NCBI GenBank assembly: GCA_013824385.1
Contig: PNNU01000079.1
Coordinates: 1-10,638 of the forward strand
Reading direction: 5' to 3'
From: Anaerolinea sp.
GTDB lineage: Bacteria > Chloroflexota > Anaerolineae > Anaerolineales > Anaerolineaceae
Length of the DNA stretch: 10,638 nucleotides
Shown here: piece by piece, positions 1 through 6,386 of the stretch
How the letters are laid out: every line of letters starts with the position of its first letter
Position numbering within the stretch: position 1 is the stretch's first letter
The notes under the pieces: model-generated
Databases searched by the model: none
The model's input: the letters and a program-made list of their open reading frames with translations, nothing else
What the model was told of the DNA's origin: nothing
Made by a program: the position numbers and the translations under genes

Positions 1-798
1 AAACTATACGCAGTCCTTATGGATATTTGTGCATTCGCCAATACCAATGGTGGTACTTTATTTATTGGACTTTCCACAGATCAACATAAAGAACCCGTAG
101 GTGTCACTAATTCAGAACAATCGATCAAGGCGCTTGAAAAAGAAATTCAGAACCGACTGAGTCCCCCCATCAAACTGGCCTTTGATGTGCAAAAGTACAA
201 AACGAAAGAAATAATTCGAATTCTAATCCCTAAGGGTGAAGATACACCTTACGCGCTGGATGACTACAAGATTTATGTGCGTGACGAAACAGAAACCAAT
301 ATCGCGGTTCGGGATGAAATCGTTAATCTTGTAAATCGAATTCATCCGAAAGCAGAGACACATACCCAACCTGTTTCTGAAAAAATTATTACATCTCAGG
401 TAGAAAAACCTGAACAACCGGTAGTTTCTACACCTAACGGCGAATCTGAAGATCCGCGCACAGGCGTAGAAGTGATTGAGGTTGTTGTAAGAGGTGGAAA
501 GAGCTTCTATACGATGCGCGATCTTCGAAATGGCAATATTGTAAAAAATGTCACTCAAGCCTCTGCCCGACGATTATGGCATTACGCCATCACCAAGTAT
601 GGTGATACAGCATCCAATCTTGAGCAGTCCGATATTCAATGGCGCGGAAATTACGGTCTGATTAAACAATATACTCAGGGCAAAACACAACATTACGATT
701 TTATCCTGCGCCTTCAAGATGGTTTTCGTTATTTCTTTGGCGTGACGCCTGATGGCATCCACGGCAATTGGAAAGTTTTCTCAGCTGAAGAGGATTAA
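1..798 (+). CDS. AlbA_2 (Schlafen-type) putative DNA-binding protein, 5' end missing
   Basis: This is the 3' part of a longer gene. The frame is open from base 1, and the first six codons (KLYAVL) lead straight into CAFANTNGGTLFIGL, the characteristic core of the AlbA_2 / Schlafen AAA_4 domain, so the ATG at 19 is internal rather than the start. About 265 residues are visible. The AlbA_2 domain runs to about residue 115 and ends near YKIYVRDETETN. A polar linker of about 30 residues (Gln/Pro/Glu-rich) follows, and then a C-terminal domain of about 115 residues, rich in aromatic and basic residues, that I do not recognise. AlbA_2 proteins are usually annotated as putative transcriptional regulators or nucleic-acid-binding proteins; the specific role here is unknown. 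The stop lies 2 bases before the mogA-like start, and the Shine-Dalgarno of that gene sits inside this gene's last codons, so the two are probably co-transcribed and translationally coupled. Confidence 0.8.
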   Translation, partial: KLYAVLMDICAFANTNGGTLFIGLSTDQHKEPVGVTNSEQSIKALEKEIQNRLSPPIKLAFDVQKYKTKEIIRILIPKGEDTPYALDDYKIYVRDETETNIAVRDEIVNLVNRIHPKAETHTQPVSEKIITSQVEKPEQPVVSTPNGESEDPRTGVEVIEVVVRGGKSFYTMRDLRNGNIVKNVTQASARRLWHYAITKYGDTASNLEQSDIQWRGNYGLIKQYTQGKTQHYDFILRLQDGFRYFFGVTPDGIHGNWKVFSAEED

Positions 799-800
799 TC

Positions 801-1307
801 ATGTTGATCAAAGTTTCTGTCCTTACTGTTTCAGACCGTTCATCTGCCGGAGAACGCGAAGACCTCTCCGGACCAGCTTTGTGTCAAGCTGTTGAGAATC
901 TGGGGTGGACATTAGTCAACCACAGTCTTGTTCCAGATGAAATAGACCAAATCAAAACTTTTTTACTCAAACAATCTTCTTCTGGTGAGGTCAACCTGAT
1001 CCTCACCACCGGAGGAACCGGTTTTGCACCGCGTGATGTTACCCCCGAAGCCACGTTGGCAGTCATTCAAAAAAGGGCAACTGGATTGGTTGAAAAGATA
1101 CGCCAGGAATCTGCCAGGATTAATATAAATGCCTACCTTTCAAGAGCTGAAGCCGGGATTTGTGAAAAAACCTTGATTGTTAACCTTCCCGGCAGCCCTA
1201 AAGGAGCTGTGGAAAGTTTAATGATTGTGGCGCCGATTCTTCCGCATGCAATCACTTTGTTAGATGACCAATCCGGTGATATTCATAAATCCGAAATAGA
1301 AAAATAA
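801..1307 (+). CDS. mogA: MogA/MoaB-family molybdenum cofactor biosynthesis protein
   Basis: The 168-residue protein has the length and motifs of the MoCF-binding family. SDR stands at residues 11-13, the nucleotide-binding GGTG loop at 71-74, PRDVTPEAT at 78-85 with the conserved acidic D79, and LPGSPKGA at 129-136. Family members adenylate molybdopterin (MogA) or act at an equivalent step (MoaB), preparing it for molybdate insertion in the cytoplasm. Sequence alone does not separate MogA from MoaB safely, so the symbol is provisional. The ATG at 801 is supported by GAGGA at 790-794, six bases upstream and inside the end of the preceding gene. No other molybdenum-cofactor gene is present in the window, so the other steps must be encoded elsewhere. 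Confidence 0.88.
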   Translation: MLIKVSVLTVSDRSSAGEREDLSGPALCQAVENLGWTLVNHSLVPDEIDQIKTFLLKQSSSGEVNLILTTGGTGFAPRDVTPEATLAVIQKRATGLVEKIRQESARININAYLSRAEAGICEKTLIVNLPGSPKGAVESLMIVAPILPHAITLLDDQSGDIHKSEIEK

Positions 1308-1310
1308 GTA

Positions 1311-1338
1311 TTTAGAATCGAACCCTTTCACGTATAAT
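1311..1338 (+). promoter_or_regulatory. Putative sigma-70-type promoter for the zinc-ribbon gene
   Basis: A perfect TATAAT lies at 1333-1338. The hexamer TTTAGA at 1311-1316 (4 of 6 matches to TTGACA) lies 16 bases upstream. The site fills the only gap between the mogA-like stop and the next ATG at 1362, and would start transcription near 1345, leaving a leader of about 17 bases that carries the GAGGG ribosome site. The -10 box is convincing; the -35 box is weak. Confidence 0.5.
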
Positions 1339-1361
1339 TACATCAAAGAATTGAGGGTTTC

Positions 1362-2066
1362 ATGACCAATCCGAGTTTTCATTTATTCCAACTTCAGAAA
1401 ATAGATTCAAGAATTGATGCTCTCATAAAACGATTGAATGAAATCGATCGTATGCGCAACGATAATTCTTTTCGCATGGAAATTGATAAATCCCTGGCTT
1501 CCATCAATGCAACATATTCAGAACAAAAAAAGAACTATGATGTCATTGAAGAAAAAGTACACGCCAAGAGATTAAAAATTGAACAGTCCGAGTCCTCCCT
1601 TTACGGAGGGCTTGTTAAAAACCCCAAAGAATTACAAGACTTACAAACAGAAATTAAGCTTTTAAAACAATCTCTGGCTACATTAGAAGATGATCAATTA
1701 CAACAATTGGTCGATATGGAAACCACCGAAGCTCAATTAAATAAAATTGAATATTCTCTTAAGGAATTTGACGCCAAACTCGCTGTTGAATTATCTGCTT
1801 TTTTTACGGAAGAAGCTGAGAAGAAACTCGAAAAGGAGAAACTTCTTCAGGAGAGAAAAGCGGTTCTTGACCAGGTCAATCCTGAATTTCTGTCCACTTA
1901 TCAGGTTTTGCGTAAATCAAAAAACGGCATTGCCGTGGCCGCAATCGAAGAAGGAAGCTGCCAGGTATGCGGCTCAACCTTGACCCCGTCGGATTGCCAG
2001 ACAGCAAAATCACCATCACACATGGCTACCTGCTCATCCTGCGGAAGAATCCTGTACGCTGGTTGA
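1362..2066 (+). CDS. Coiled-coil protein with C-terminal C4 zinc ribbon (DUF164 / zf-RING_7 family)
   Basis: The 234-residue protein has about 180 residues of charged, Glu/Lys/Gln-rich helix expected to form a long antiparallel coiled coil. A compact zinc ribbon follows with ligands C200-x2-C203 and C224-x2-C227. The segment LYGGLVKNPKEL in the middle of the coil is typical of this family. Members are annotated as putative nucleic-acid-binding zinc-ribbon proteins; the Helicobacter relative HP0958 acts in flagellar gene regulation, but no flagellar gene is near here, so a housekeeping RNA- or protein-binding role is equally likely. The ATG at 1362 follows GAGGG (1353-1357) with a four-base spacer and has its own likely promoter. 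The gene ends only five bases from the convergent yggU-like gene. Confidence 0.85.
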   Translation: MTNPSFHLFQLQKIDSRIDALIKRLNEIDRMRNDNSFRMEIDKSLASINATYSEQKKNYDVIEEKVHAKRLKIEQSESSLYGGLVKNPKELQDLQTEIKLLKQSLATLEDDQLQQLVDMETTEAQLNKIEYSLKEFDAKLAVELSAFFTEEAEKKLEKEKLLQERKAVLDQVNPEFLSTYQVLRKSKNGIAVAAIEEGSCQVCGSTLTPSDCQTAKSPSHMATCSSCGRILYAG

Positions 2067-2071
2067 TTTTG

Positions 2072-2365
2072 TTATTTTACTATTTGGTTTTGCAGTAAGA
2101 GGTTTACCGACTCTTGTTTTATCCCAAGAATTGAGATCAATTTGTTGTGGCTCGTTTTCCCCGAAAGGATTTCAATATTTCCAGTGGGGATGTTTAAAAT
2201 CCCCGCTAGAAATTTTATTACTGCCTGATTGGCCTGCCCTTCAACTGGAGGTGCGGTCAATTTTATTTTAAGCGTCCCGTCATCCATAAAACCCACAACC
2301 TCATTACGTGAAGACCGGGGAATGAGTTTAACTTTCAAAACCGTTTTATCAAGATCAACTGCCAT
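2072..2365 (-). CDS. yggU: DUF167 / YggU family protein
   Basis: The 97-residue protein matches the usual length of the DUF167 family. Visible signatures are LKVKLIPRSSRNEVVG (residues 10-25), LKIKLTAPPVEGQANQAVIK (32-51) and the later IEILSGKTSHNKLISI (64-79). The family forms a small cytoplasmic alpha/beta domain whose molecular function is not settled. I chose the ATG at 2365, where the family homology begins. The longer frame opens with a TTG at 2419, would overlap yggT by 35 bases, and adds 18 residues with no resemblance to the family. No clear Shine-Dalgarno precedes 2365; the yggT stop lies 19 bases upstream, so translation is probably coupled to yggT. This is the last gene of the minus-strand run. 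Confidence 0.82.
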   Translation of the reverse strand: MAVDLDKTVLKVKLIPRSSRNEVVGFMDDGTLKIKLTAPPVEGQANQAVIKFLAGILNIPTGNIEILSGKTSHNKLISILGIKQESVNLLLQNQIVK

Positions 2366-2384
2366 TTTGCACTGCTGACCCAAT

Positions 2385-2636
2385 CTACAAGAGGAGTCTG
2401 AGTACCAATGTTTCAACAAGTTGAATGATCAACAATAATGCGATCGGACTCAAATCCAACCCGCCCAACGGGGGGATTATACGTCGTAAAGGGTTGAGCA
2501 TAGGCTGAACCAGCCGATCCAAGAAGCTTCTTACCGGATGAAACGGCGGTAATATAAACGATAAAACTGAATCGATGATTACAGCAAACGAAAGTATGTC
2601 AAATAAGGTTCTCACAACAATATAAACAGTATTCAT
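2385..2636 (-). CDS. yggT: YggT (YlmG) family membrane protein
   Basis: The 83-residue protein has two hydrophobic segments, about residues 6-28 and 63-83. They flank the family motif VQPMLNPLRRIIPPLGGLDL (residues 43-62), which is highly characteristic of YggT/YlmG. The single-repeat length is normal for the Gram-positive YlmG type. Family members are small inner-membrane proteins linked to osmotic tolerance in bacteria and to organelle division in chloroplast relatives; the exact activity is unknown. The ATG at 2636 lies 14 bases beyond the yggS stop, with GGG at 2647-2649 about ten bases upstream as a weak ribosome site. In Gram-positive division clusters ylmG follows sepF; here it directly follows yggS. 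Confidence 0.9.
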   Translation of the reverse strand: MNTVYIVVRTLFDILSFAVIIDSVLSFILPPFHPVRSFLDRLVQPMLNPLRRIIPPLGGLDLSPIALLLIIQLVETLVLRLLL

Positions 2637-2650
2637 TAATTTATTACCCT

Positions 2651-3379
2651 TTACTTTTTTTCAGGATAAAGTCTTTTTCCCATAATGGCTTCGCCAATAC
2701 GTATGTAGGTTGCTCCACACTTTATTGCTGTCTCAAAATCAGCGCTCGTGCCCATGGAAAGTTGTCTAAATTCACTCAAACCACTTTGCTTTCGGATATT
2801 TTCACAAAATTTATAGCAAAGATTGTAACACGCCTCATTTTGTGCAGGTTCATTAGCGTAAGGAGGCATGGTCATCAACCCTATAGGTTTTATATGGGAT
2901 AGCTCACAAATTGATTCAATGGTTGCCGCTAAATCTTCTCTTTTCGGCTCGCTGCTGGCATCAAATCCGAATTTGGATTCTTCACCCGCAATATTGACTT
3001 CCAGAAGTACATCGATGGAGATGTTCTTTTCTTCGTAAAACCGATTAAGTTTTTGGGCGAGTTCCAGGCTGTCAATTGAATGGATACATGAGAATGAAGG
3101 GTAAATCAATTTAATTTTTCGACTCTGAAGGTGACCAATCATGTGCCAGGTCGGGGTGACCCGATTGCCAATTTCTTCAATTTTAATGACTGTTTCTTCA
3201 GGATAATTTTCACCAAGAATCGTTGCTCCGGCATTAACTACTTCGATGATACTTTCGGCATTTTGTTTCTTGGTTACCACGACCAGCTTGACTTCTTCTT
3301 TCTTTCGACCTGATTGAAGGCAAGCTTTCTCAATTCTTTCAATAACTAAATCGTACCTTAGTTTAATGGATTCAGTCAT
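2651..3379 (-). CDS. yggS: YggS/PLPBP-family pyridoxal-5'-phosphate homeostasis protein
   Basis: The 242-residue protein is a single-domain PLP-binding barrel of the alanine-racemase fold and has the normal family length. The Schiff-base lysine is K37 in VVVTKKQN. Other family motifs are GENY at 56-59, WHMIGHLQSRK at 78-88, HSIDS at 100-104, EVNIAGEESKFG at 127-138, GLMTMP at 167-172, LSMGTSADFETAI at 207-219 and IRIGEAIMGKR at 226-236. Such proteins buffer PLP and affect amino-acid and keto-acid balance without a known catalytic reaction. I chose the ATG at 3379: the longer frame begins with a TTG at 3457 and adds 26 residues not found in the family. The gene overlaps the end of pgeF by eight bases (ATGACTGA), which indicates translational coupling. 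The equivalent Gram-positive name is ylmE. Confidence 0.93.
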   Translation of the reverse strand: MTESIKLRYDLVIERIEKACLQSGRKKEEVKLVVVTKKQNAESIIEVVNAGATILGENYPEETVIKIEEIGNRVTPTWHMIGHLQSRKIKLIYPSFSCIHSIDSLELAQKLNRFYEEKNISIDVLLEVNIAGEESKFGFDASSEPKREDLAATIESICELSHIKPIGLMTMPPYANEPAQNEACYNLCYKFCENIRKQSGLSEFRQLSMGTSADFETAIKCGATYIRIGEAIMGKRLYPEKK

Positions 3380-4166
3380 AGGGCTCTCGCAAGGCAATGA
3401 GTGCCCCAAAACGCCCCGTAGCGCCGTTTTCAGCCCGATGACTGTACCAATCGTCAAGATTGCATGCCGTGCAAATTCTAGCGCATTCTATGGCCTTAAC
3501 GCCTTGCTTTTCGAGTAAGTATTCGTTGGCACGCCACAGATTAAAATGGATTTTTCTATTTTTAAACGAAATAACTTGATTGATATCATCACCGAATGTT
3601 TTTTCTGCCATCGCTTGCACTTCATCACCCACGACATAATGATCCGGTCCAATGGAGGGACCAATGCCCGCGATAATATCAGAGGGAATCACATCATATT
3701 TTTCTTGAAGTTTTTTGACTGCATCCCCAACAATATTATTAACTGTACCCTTCCAGCCGGCATGCACACTTCCAACCACTTTTTTTACTGGGTCAAACAA
3801 TAATATGGGCACACAATCTGCAAATCGCATAAATAGTGATAATTCAGGTTTATTTGTAAGGATAGCATCCGCTTTGGTGTGAGGTTCATCCAAAACACGC
3901 GGCGTTTCTGCACAGATTACATTGTTTCCATGAACCTGCCAGACGTCAAAGATACTTTCCACTTTTCGATCAAAGAAAGAGAATGCTCTTTTACGGTTTT
4001 CAATTGTATGCAGGCGTTCATCCCCTACCGTGCCGCCTTGATTAAGGCTCGTCCACTGGCCGATGCTTACCCCCCCTTTACGAGTGAAAAAACCATGAAG
4101 GCAACCAGAAAAACCTGGATGTTCAAACTGGAGTACTTCCAATCCGTTATTAGTTATTCGATTCAT
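3372..4166 (-). CDS. pgeF: PgeF/YfiH family (purine nucleoside phosphorylase-like, DUF152) protein
   Basis: The 264-residue protein carries the zinc-site residues of the YfiH family: H79 in WQVHGN, C118 in FADCVPI and H135 in SVHAGWKGT. It also has the GFFTRKGGVS start motif (residues 25-34) and AGIGPSIGP. Members have been called multicopper polyphenol oxidases, purine nucleoside phosphorylase-like (human FAMIN relatives), and in E. coli PgeF, which removes misincorporated amino acids from peptidoglycan precursors. Which activity applies here cannot be told from sequence. The start at 4166 overlaps the DUF2085 gene by 17 bases and the stop overlaps yggS by eight. In Gram-positive bacteria the orthologue ylmD also sits directly upstream of ylmE, as here. 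Confidence 0.9.
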   Translation of the reverse strand: MNRITNNGLEVLQFEHPGFSGCLHGFFTRKGGVSIGQWTSLNQGGTVGDERLHTIENRKRAFSFFDRKVESIFDVWQVHGNNVICAETPRVLDEPHTKADAILTNKPELSLFMRFADCVPILLFDPVKKVVGSVHAGWKGTVNNIVGDAVKKLQEKYDVIPSDIIAGIGPSIGPDHYVVGDEVQAMAEKTFGDDINQVISFKNRKIHFNLWRANEYLLEKQGVKAIECARICTACNLDDWYSHRAENGATGRFGALIALREPYD

Positions 4167-5172
4167 CCAATACCATCTTTTTGGCTTGATTAATCTTATT
4201 GATGATTGCGAATTTTCGATGCAAGGTGATGCGTGTTTCTTTCATACTCTCTTCCATCATCGGGTACATGTACCAACCTGTCCCTAAACCAAATAAAGTT
4301 CCAGTCAAAACCCTTAAAAATGGAGTGCTTTCGCGAACAGGAACCCAAACTGGCCAACCACCAGCCAAACTGGGTATTTGAGTAAATCCGTCAAGTGCAA
4401 TGGGGATGAGCGCAATGATGAACCATAAATACCAGGGCAATTGTTTGACCTTTCTATTTGTCAATTGGAAGAAAAAACCAAACAAAGCCAGAGAGCCATA
4501 AATTGCCACATCTCTTTCACAGATCGCAATCTTATAGCCAAGCAGCTCGTTTCCCACAAAATCTCGGGCATATTCCAAATCAATTGCTTTGCTATTTGTG
4601 ATTTGTTCATAAGTGATCAGATTGTCGATGTGTGCGAGTTCTCGCGGATAGATCGGCTGTTCGCCATAGAAAAAGAACGATCGAAAAGCTAATTGGTGAC
4701 AAATTACTCGATAAACTTTATAGATTACAGTTGCCGATGTGGTGTGCCCAGTTTTCTCTAATACTGGCGCTAAAAATGGAATTGCAATAAAAAGTGATAG
4801 CAGCAATGATAAAACTAATACATAGTATCGGGAAAAAAAATAAGAAAATCGATCAAGATTGTTAATCGAAACCCCATTCTTGACTCTTTTCTTGTAGGCA
4901 TCGTCCCCTTCTTCTTCCAACCGTGCCTGCCTGGATAAAGCAGATTGAGTCGCTACCTTCAAATCAGTTTCAGTGTAAGGCGTGTGCAGTACATATGGAC
5001 CAATACAGATTGTGGGAGTCTTACCGGTATACTTGCTGGTTAGTTCAGGATTATCATCGATGCAAATATCAACAAAAACCAAACCATTGTTACGACAATG
5101 ATTCTGTAATTGTTCAACTGTAGATTCTTGTTCAGCGTCTTTTTGACTGAAAAAATAGGTTAATGAGAGCAT
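4150..5172 (-). CDS. DUF2085 membrane protein with N-terminal thioredoxin/glutaredoxin-like domain
   Basis: The protein has 340 residues. Residues 1-80 look like a thioredoxin-fold domain: a strand SLTYFFSQ, a helix, a second strand VFVDICIDDN, and a TP pair at 52-53 before a strand, as in the cis-proline loop of that fold. The CxxC that should follow the first strand is missing (SQKDAEQE instead). A charged linker (81-110) leads to a hydrophobic span at about 117-137. The DUF2085-like part follows, with VICHQLAFRSFF at 156-167, YKIAICERDVAIYGSLALFG at 213-232, a span at about 247-265, DGFTQ at 261-265 and a final span at about 286-303. CHQ, CxRD and DGxTQ are the recurring polar motifs of DUF2085; its function is unknown. 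The ATG at 5172 has AGGA at 5177-5180. The 77-base gap upstream is one of the larger ones in the cluster and holds an imperfect palindrome. Confidence 0.78.
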   Translation of the reverse strand: MLSLTYFFSQKDAEQESTVEQLQNHCRNNGLVFVDICIDDNPELTSKYTGKTPTICIGPYVLHTPYTETDLKVATQSALSRQARLEEEGDDAYKKRVKNGVSINNLDRFSYFFSRYYVLVLSLLLSLFIAIPFLAPVLEKTGHTTSATVIYKVYRVICHQLAFRSFFFYGEQPIYPRELAHIDNLITYEQITNSKAIDLEYARDFVGNELLGYKIAICERDVAIYGSLALFGFFFQLTNRKVKQLPWYLWFIIALIPIALDGFTQIPSLAGGWPVWVPVRESTPFLRVLTGTLFGLGTGWYMYPMMEESMKETRITLHRKFAIINKINQAKKMVLDESNN

Positions 5173-5180
5173 GGAATCCT

Positions 5181-5222
5181 GGTCAGTGTACTGGCCTTAT
5201 CATTGAAAAATCCAAATGTCAC
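5181..5222 (-). promoter_or_regulatory. Possible promoter and operator-like palindrome before the DUF2085 gene
   Basis: The gap between the L,D-transpeptidase gene and the DUF2085 gene holds GGTCAGTGTACTGGCC at 5181-5196, an inverted repeat with seven-base arms and one mismatch (a G-T pair in RNA). On the minus strand GTGACA (5217-5222, 5 of 6 to TTGACA) and GATAAG (5196-5201, 4 of 6 to TATAAT) are 15 bases apart, which would place the transcription start inside the palindrome. The spacing is short and the -10 box poor, so this is only a candidate internal promoter with an operator. Confidence 0.25.
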
Positions 5223-5249
5223 CCAACATCATAAAAATAGTTTTTTTTG

Positions 5250-6356
5250 TTAAAACTCAACCACCTGCACGTTTGTGCCTGCATAACCATCCTGTTCATA
5301 CTTACCTTCAAAATAGGGCGTTCCAGGTTGCGTCCAGCGGTAGATAAATTTGGCATCATCCGGTTTCATATTGACGCAACCGTGCGACATTGTAGAGCCC
5401 CATGCATTGTGCCAGTACGTAGAATGAAATGAGACGCCACCTGATGCAAAGATTGAGGTATAAGAAACTGCAAAATCTTCATATCCGCTAGCTGCGGTAT
5501 TTCCGCCGGCCATGTGCAAAGAGACATATTTTCGATTCACAACATGATAATCTCCTATTGGCGTAGACCAGGCTTCAACGACCTTTCCTTCGGAATTAAA
5601 TTTTGCTCCTGTTGATACTGTTGCATAGAATACTTCCCGTGTACCTTCAAAGGCCGATAATGTTTGATGCGTCAAATCCACAACAATCTTTTTGTCCGCT
5701 ACATCGGGTCGTATCGAGTTCAAGTCTTCTGGGGTAAGTGGCAAAAATGCTCTGGCGTCAGCCCAAAATTTATCTCCGTAAGATCCGTGTTTTTCCAATA
5801 CATGATATTGAACGGTTCCATCACCCAACGATCTGATATTATCAATCCACAGCACCTGGCTAAAATAGAAACGCGGTATCATCGGCATCGGCGGCGCCAT
5901 GAGATCAATCAATAGCGGTGATTTTGGAGCATCTCCATCCAACTGCAAATCAACATAGGGGATTGTCACTTCCGCCCAAAAACCCGGAGCATCTCCATAC
6001 GTAGGCAATGATGTGAGTGGTTCATTAGGCAGGTTTTTTACCGGCTGAACATCCGGGGCGTAGATATACCCTTCGTCAGTTTCATACCATGATTTGGATC
6101 TATATAATCTTGAATCGCTGGTTCCCATTACTTCGCGATGTAGATTAATCACATTATCCTGGTACATGGTTTTTACAACACTACTTTCAATATCTGGTTT
6201 TGACATAATATCGTAAGTAGCAAACAATCTTCCCAACCGATCTCCGGATGGGAATTCAGGTAAACTTGCAGATACAAATTTCATTTTTGGAAGCAATAAA
6301 GCGCCAATGCCAGCAGCACCCAATTTGAGAAAATCTCTTCGATTCAATTGTTTCAT
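5250..6356 (-). CDS. Tat-exported L,D-transpeptidase (YkuD domain)
   Basis: The 368-residue protein starts with a twin-arginine signal, NRRDFLKL at residues 5-12, followed by a hydrophobic stretch at about 13-23, so it is expected to be exported folded. A middle region (about 90-210), rich in Tyr/Trp/Asp, has no catalytic motif. The YkuD catalytic domain covers about 222-367. STPIGDY lies at 264-270, H311 and H316 sit in the FHSTYWHN segment, and the signature SHGCVN lies at 324-329 with the nucleophile C327. Such enzymes form 3-3 peptidoglycan cross-links or attach proteins to the wall, acting outside the membrane. The ATG at 6356 follows a purine-rich GAGAAGAA tract. It lies 30 bases downstream of hutH and probably belongs to the same transcript. 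The exact substrate cannot be inferred. Confidence 0.9.
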   Translation of the reverse strand: MKQLNRRDFLKLGAAGIGALLLPKMKFVSASLPEFPSGDRLGRLFATYDIMSKPDIESSVVKTMYQDNVINLHREVMGTSDSRLYRSKSWYETDEGYIYAPDVQPVKNLPNEPLTSLPTYGDAPGFWAEVTIPYVDLQLDGDAPKSPLLIDLMAPPMPMIPRFYFSQVLWIDNIRSLGDGTVQYHVLEKHGSYGDKFWADARAFLPLTPEDLNSIRPDVADKKIVVDLTHQTLSAFEGTREVFYATVSTGAKFNSEGKVVEAWSTPIGDYHVVNRKYVSLHMAGGNTAASGYEDFAVSYTSIFASGGVSFHSTYWHNAWGSTMSHGCVNMKPDDAKFIYRWTQPGTPYFEGKYEQDGYAGTNVQVVEF

Positions 6357-6386
6357 TTTTTCTTCTCGCTGTTGTAATGGTTCACT

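Noticed and set aside
223..558. Open frame of 111 codons on the minus strand
   Set aside because: It lies opposite the AlbA_2 gene, has low-complexity aromatic and basic composition, and shows no family motif. It is a shadow of the real gene.
1594..1609. Hairpin CCTCC...GGAGG resembling a terminator stem
   Set aside because: It lies within the zinc-ribbon gene, encodes the family motif LYGGL, and no T-run follows.
2366..2419. N-terminal extension of the DUF167 gene to a TTG at 2419
   Set aside because: It would overlap yggT by 35 bases and adds a Cys/Trp/Ser-rich stretch unlike the family; ATG 2365 fits the usual 95-100 residue length.
3380..3457. N-terminal extension of yggS to a TTG at 3457
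   Set aside because: The added 26 residues lie inside pgeF and do not resemble the family; ATG 3379 gives the normal length and an eight-base coupled overlap.
5241..5248. Run of eight T residues as a terminator
   Set aside because: On the coding (minus) strand it is an A-run after the transpeptidase stop, and no stable stem precedes it in either direction.
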